From contig BROE01000007.1 of NCBI GenBank assembly GCA_036571765.1, positions 1,457,895 to 1,521,894 on the forward strand: DNA of 64,000 nt, given 5' to 3'. The translations under genes and the position numbers were made by a program. Below, piece by piece: positions 59,171-64,000 of the stretch (its first letter is position 1; the number at the start of each line of letters is the position of its first letter). The notes beneath the pieces were generated by a model. It did not search any database, had not been told where the DNA came from, and saw nothing but the letters and a program-made list of their open reading frames with translations. This DNA comes from Plecoglossus altivelis. Lineage: Eukaryota > Chordata > Actinopteri > Osmeriformes > Plecoglossidae.

Positions 59171-61049
59171 TATAGTAGGAATAGGAATCACAGTGATCAT
59201 TATACTTGGTGTCATTAATTTACAGTACATGAATTACGTACTGTAAACACACTATTTTTGACATTAAAGTACCTTGTCATTAGTCTATTTTTATTTCTGT
59301 GACCAATGAACACCTAAGTCAAGCTCAGGGTGAGAATTGAGGAATTTTCAATAGAATCAAAAAGTTATAAATCATACAGAATAGATCCATTTGAAATTGA
59401 ACACATGTAATTGTTTACATTTGAGATAAAGTGAGTTCCATATCAGATGTTATGAATTGTCTATCTGTGTGGCAGGATAATTGATCATAATCCTGGAAAT
59501 TCAAAGTCTCAACATAATTTAGTGCTCAATGAAAAACTCTTAATGATGGACACTGCAATATAACATTCAAAGCGACTGGGTTCAGCAACTTGACGGAACA
59601 TATAGCTATGCTATTCATGCAAGTACTTTCGTAACACTGACTTTTCACGAAGCCCTTGGCATTCACATTTAGATGGTGTGCAGGAAATACCTTGTTGAAG
59701 GAAATATTCCCTAAGAGTACTTTCATTTTCACACATGAGCCTAAATGTCAGACAAGATCAACCTTTGTTAATTAGATTAGTTGATTGAACTACTTAAACT
59801 AATATGTCCTTTCTGTTTAAATTCATGAGGTGCTCCGTCGTAAATCAAAGAGCTTGCTACTTACAAAATCAATATATCAAATTAGAGGACATTTTCGTTT
59901 TCTCTTTCTGTATTGCAATAGTCTGCTCAGTTGAAGAAAATGTTCAAGAAATGTATAAACCTATATAACAGATTTGGCACTAAAACTATGGATGGAGGAC
60001 TATAATTGGTGTGAAAGGCAGAGCAGTCATTTTTGGTCATCTGCTGTCTTACCGTACAGCTTTGCAATCTGCTAGTCACAAACAGGCAAGCAGCTGCTCC
60101 CTCCAGGTGTCATCCTGTCTTCCTCTACCAAGGAACTGACTTTATCTCCTCCAACAACGCAAGGTCTCTTTGATAAAGTACAAACTAATGCAAAGTGTGG
60201 AATGGGAGGATCAGACAAAGATTTATATAAATACGGTAAGGAAATGTTGGAAAGTCAGTCGGCCTCGAAGAATTCATGGAGTAGACTCTGTGTTGAGCCT
60301 ATTTTTACTAAATGATTTGCGGTTGGCACTAAAGGTGTAAAATCTATACTGAATAGTAACCACAGTATGGAATAGACATCAACTGTGTTTAGTGTATGGG
60401 GATGACAATTTGTTATGCTGGCAGACAGCAAAGCCACAGAATGTAATTTCCTTTCTTTTTCCTAATACCAGAATTGGTTAATGATTAGCCAGAGAAATTC
60501 TTCTTAATGGGTGTCCCCAGCTGATGTGCCAAACCATTTTGGAAATGTTTTATATTACACTGCTTGATAAACCTTAACTGATTGTTGATTAAATTAACAT
60601 TAATACATTTAGTTACAAGTTTTGAGCACATTTCCCAGGATGCAATCTGGGATTAAAATATCAGTGACACACAAATTACTAAAATTTTAGATAATGAAGC
60701 ATCTGTGATTGTGATGCCGGCTCTTCTCGGTGGCTTTGGTACTAACATTTCTCAGATCACAATTGAAATTATCAAAAGTACATGTTGATCCTGTGAAAAC
60801 CTCTAGTTACTGAACATCATTAAACTAATTGCCATTTCTTTGGTAGATTGATTAAATTAATTATTAAATAGACAACAAATGTCAGCGATTTTCAACATAA
60901 TCAATTGCCATGGTTATCAAAAAAAAATATATTGAATATAATATATAATATATAAGTATCTTATTCAAATTTGTATCTCACAAACCCGCCAATGCAGCCT
61001 CTCTTCTGAAATGCTGTAAAGATAACTCAACCAGCATTGCAGCCATAAT
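59171..61049. other. Non-coding stretch
   Basis: About 1.9 kb, AT-rich. No gene or repeat recognised. Confidence 0.45.
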
Positions 61050-61409
61050 GCACCACAGATACATCCGATGTGAATGGAGTGTAAGTTACAAAGACTGAGA
61101 TGTCAGAAGAGTTTTGGGTAAGCAGGACCTGCCAGCACACTTGTAACAGGTCAAGCAGTAATAACATCCTAGACCACAAGTTGTCCATACAATCCTCCAG
61201 TTAACAGGTCTTGTGACTGCATTAATCTTTGTATAGTCAATACAGACCCAAGAGCAGCTAGCCAGCTTTAGGACAAGCTGACACGACAAATTCCAGGAAC
61301 CAAAGGCAAGAGTTGCCAGGCCATTATTCTTATAATATGCAGCCTCAATTTTCATGATCTCCTGTTTTGCATTATCAGCATAAAGTGGATGCTGATGAAT
61401 GGGACTCAC
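61050..61409 (-). pseudogene. Ty3/Gypsy reverse transcriptase remnant
   Basis: The minus-strand 107-codon frame contains NNGLATLAFGSWNLSCQLVL then SWVCIDYTKINAVTRPVNW. This aligns with the RT entry region of Gypsy-type elements (pattern: SPWSSP..LVPK, then FC.DYRK.NAVT.PD). After a frameshift the next block reads DLLQVCWQVLLTQNSSDIS, corresponding to the family's DLLKGYWQVPL block. The first catalytic Asp falls in that shifted part. No YLDD block, integrase or LTR is seen nearby. Confidence 0.68.
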
Positions 61410-61733
61410 ATAATATCGTGCAGCAGGACAAAGATAAATGAAAGAACATTATGGAAATAATATCACTTAATTGATACTTGGGCAAATAAGACAGAGGGGA
61501 CAGAATATAAGCAAGGACTGCCAAATTAGATGGCAGTACGTACTGCTGAGAAGTGGTCTATATCACCAGGCAATCTTAATCTCTCCCCCAACAGGTGCGG
61601 ACCCAGCAATCATGGAGGCCATAGCAACAGAGGAAACAGCAATCCCTCCCTTGTCTCTGAGGCTGGGGAGTCCTTCAACAAGCAAATAAGAGCACAGGGT
61701 GATAGCCTTTTATGTTAATGTGGCACGGATTTG
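61410..61733. other. Non-coding stretch
   Basis: May include further Gypsy remnant, but I cannot assign it. Confidence 0.35.
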
Positions 61734-61925
61734 CTATGGGATTAAGGTTTGGAAACTGACTAGGCCACTCCAGGACCTTTGACTCTTCTTGAGCCACTTC
61801 TTTGTTGCTTTGGCCATGTGTTTTTGGTCATTGTCATGTTGAAATACCTTAATATATTTGTCTTGCAGACAGCCTCGTTGTACTGCTCTCTTGACCTCAG
61901 CAAGAGAATAGTCTCTCTTGTGCAA
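61734..61925 (-). pseudogene. Tc1-like transposase fragment
   Basis: The minus-strand frame contains FQHDNDQKHMAKATKKWLKK, which aligns with the block around the second catalytic Asp of Tc1-type transposases (pattern QQDNDPKHTSK..KKWL). After it, VKVLEW-type text is broken by a frameshift (the DLNPIE block is only hinted at by VSFQTLIP). It is a different Tc1 subfamily from the element at 13919-15308. Confidence 0.72.
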
Positions 61926-62263
61926 GAACTCCGAGTGTCAAATATTCATCCATGACTCATTTTGATGCCCTGTCCACAAAAGGAGGTTCTACCCAGGATT
62001 GGATGGTACAAGGCCTCCATCCATCGTTACTCTGATGTGGTGAAGTTGTTCTGTCCCTAACTTCAGATGGGCCTGTACATGCAGAATGGTGTTGTTGCCA
62101 GAATGTGCATATTAATCATCAATGTCATCAATGCTGTGGTTCTCTTACATTTTGTCAGGCCTCCCTTTGGTAGATATTTTTTCCAGGCCTTCTGTACATC
62201 CATTCCCACATATTTGGTCAAGTTGATCTTTTATTTTTTAATGTTTATAATTAGCCTGGAGTG
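61926..62263. other. Non-coding stretch, possibly more of the Tc1-like element
   Basis: Lies directly upstream (minus sense) of the transposase fragment. GATGGATGGAGGCC-type text may belong to it. Not resolved. Confidence 0.35.
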
Positions 62264-64000
62264 GCTGCTCGTAGGCGAGCGCCTTGTGGCCAGGTCTTTG
62301 CCCATGGGACCTGGCCAGGTATAGCCCCAAAAGGCAACGTGGGACCACCTTCCTGCAGACCCACCACCCACAGGAAGGACCGTAGGGGGCCGGTGCAGTG
62401 TGTTTTGGGTTGTGGTCAGGGGCAAGTGCCTGGGCAACCGAGGACATATACACAGTCTCTAGCACAGGGGACATAGAATGTCACCTCACTGGCGGGGAAG
62501 GAGCCTAAGCTTGTGCAGGAGGTCGAGCGTTACCAGCTAGATATAGTCGGCCTCGCCTCCATGCACAGCTTGGGTTCTGGATCCATTATCCTCAAGAGAG
62601 GCTGGACTCTATATTTCTCTATATCGCCTGCAGGGAGAGGCGGCGAGCTGGCGTGGGCTTACTTATAGATAGCCCTGTGGCTCAGCCGCCACATGGTGGC
62701 GTCTACCCCAGTAAACAAGAGGGTTGCATCCCTGCGCCTTCAAGCTGGGGACAAGTCTCTCACTGTTGTGTTGTCCTATGGACTGAATAACAGTGCAGAG
62801 TATCCGGCCTTCTTGGAGTCCCTGGGATGAGTGGACTCCAATGATGGACAGTGTACCGACTGGAGACTCCATTGTTCTGTTGGGGGACCTCAACGCCCAC
62901 ATGGGCAAAGACAGTGACACCTGGAGAGGACTGATTGGGAAGACTGGCCCAGATCTGAACCCGAGCGGTGTTTTGTTATTGGACTTTTGCGCTAGTTACA
63001 GTTTGTCCATAACGAACACCACGTTCGAGCACAAGGGCGTCCATCAGGACACCCTAGGTCGAAGCTTGATGATCAACTTTGTTTTTGTGTCCTCTGACCT
63101 GTGGCCGCATGTCTCGGACACTCGGGTGAAGAGAGGGGCAGAGCTGTCAACCAATCACCACCTGGTTGTGAACTGGATCCGTTGGTGGGGGAGGAAGCCG
63201 GACAGACCTAGCAGTCCCAAGCTTATCGTGAGGGTCTGTTGGGAACGTCTAGTGAAGCCCTCTGTCAGTACGGTCTTCAACTCGCACCTCCGGGAGAGTT
63301 TCCCACAGATCCCAGGGGGGACGGGGGACATTGAGTCTGAGTGGACTATGTTTTCGGCCTCCGTTGTCGATGCAGCAGCCCGGAGCTGTGGTCGTAAGGT
63401 CTCTGGTGCCAGTCGCGGCGGCAATCCCCAAGCCTGGTGGTGGACACTGGAAGTAAGGGATAAGGTCAAATTACAGAAGGAGTCCTATCGAGCCTGGTTG
63501 GCTTGTGGGACTCCTGAGACAGTTGACAGGTATCGGCAGCCCAAGCGTCCCACGGCTCAGATGGTCGCAGAGGCAAAAACTCGTCTCTGAGAGGTTATTC
63601 AGGGAGGCCATGGAGAAGGGCTATCGGATGGCCTCAGGGAAATTCTGGCAAACCGTTCGCAGACTCAGGAGGGAGAAGCAGTGCTTCACCAACACCGTGC
63701 ACGGTGCGGGTGGGGAGCTGCTGACCTCAACTGGGGATGTTGTTGCACAGTGGTAGGAATACTTTGAGGATCTCCTCAATCCTGCTGTCACGTCTTCTGA
63801 GGAGGAAGCAGAGGGGACCCGGAGGCGGACTCATCGATCACCCAGGCGGAAGTCACCGAGGTGGTCGGTGGGCTCCTCGGTGGCAAAGCCTCGGGGGTAG
63901 ATGAGATCCGCCCCGAGTATCCTAAGTCTCTGGATGTTGTGAGGCTGTCGTGGCTGACACATCTCTGCAACATTACGTGGCGGCTAGGGACGGTACCTCT
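62264..64000 (+). mobile_element. Rex3 retrotransposon copy C, 5' truncated and cut by the window end
   Basis: It aligns with copy A from CTCGYAGGCGAGCGCC onward, so about 230 bp of 5' sequence is missing. It retains the endonuclease and the linker that copy A lost. It continues to VDEIRPEYPKSLDVV, just before the RT, where the window stops. The 3' end cannot be seen. Confidence 0.92.
62793..63590 (+). pseudogene. Rex3 copy C endonuclease second half and linker (265-codon open piece)
   Basis: The longest uninterrupted Rex3 frame in the window. It contains GDSIVLLGDLNAHMGKDSDT, VLLLDFCASYSLSITNTTFE, MINFVFVSSDLWPHVSDTR, GAELSTNHHLVVNWIRWWGR, then the linker to MVAEAKTRL-stop. The first endonuclease half upstream is interrupted by stops and a frameshift near 62640 and 62830. 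After the stop the frame shifts and continues as EAMEKGYRMASGKFWQTVRR at about 63605. Confidence 0.88.

Overview
The window is vertebrate nuclear DNA, almost certainly from a ray-finned (teleost-type) fish. The evidence is AT-rich, intron-dominated sequence with GT-AG introns, one sulfotransferase gene spread over at least 10 kb, and a repeat set typical of fish: Rex3 and Rex1-like non-LTR retrotransposons, tRNA-derived SINEs, Tc1-like transposons and Ty3/Gypsy remnants. There are no operons or prokaryotic signals.

The only convincing protein-coding gene is a minus-strand CHST15 (GalNAc4S-6ST) orthologue. Seven coding exons lie between 25399 and 15613. They join in consistent phases (0,1,1,2,0,1) with consensus splice sites and give a 532-residue type II Golgi membrane sulfotransferase. 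A splice acceptor upstream of the start codon (about 25464) shows that at least one 5' untranslated exon exists. The best candidate lies in a CpG-rich block at 43493-43780, which would make intron 1 about 18 kb (25464-43492). That intron holds SINEs, a Rex1-like fragment, a 0.47-kb duplicated segment and other short repeats.

Layout: 0.2-1.1 kb, antisense LINE fragment; 3.6-4.4 kb, Rex1-like fragment; 5.15-6.08 kb, candidate solo LTR with tandem U3-type repeats; 6.86-9.22 kb, Rex3 copy A bounded by a 13-14 bp target-site duplication; 11.2-11.5 kb, tail-only SINE inserted between two hairpin units; 12.2 kb, small palindromic element; 13.0-13.35 kb, possible LTR; 13.9-15.3 kb, dead Tc1-like transposon; 15.4-25.4 kb, CHST15 coding part; 25.5-43.5 kb, inferred intron 1; 43.8-44.4 kb, a 247-base near-pure G tract followed by an exact 194-bp-period duplication (possible assembly artefact); 45.7-47.9 kb, Rex3 copy B (antisense); 49.4-49.8 kb, inverted partner of a repeat at 19.3 kb; 51.1 kb, second tail-only SINE with target-site duplication; 53.7 kb, SINE; 54.7-56.9 kb, a possible gag-like remnant and two unexplained exon-like or CpG-rich patches; 57.4-59.2 kb, L2-like LINE with a SINE nested in it; 61.1-61.4 kb, Gypsy reverse transcriptase remnant; 61.7-61.9 kb, Tc1 remnant; 62.3-64.0 kb, Rex3 copy C running off the window.

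I found no new multi-gene system. The most useful leads are the G tract and duplication next to the inferred CHST15 promoter, the shared catalytic-site substitutions in the Rex3 endonucleases, the pair of inverted repeats with a retained reading frame, and the candidate solo LTR. Everything is read by eye. Family names for repeats rest on remembered motifs and were not checked by database search.
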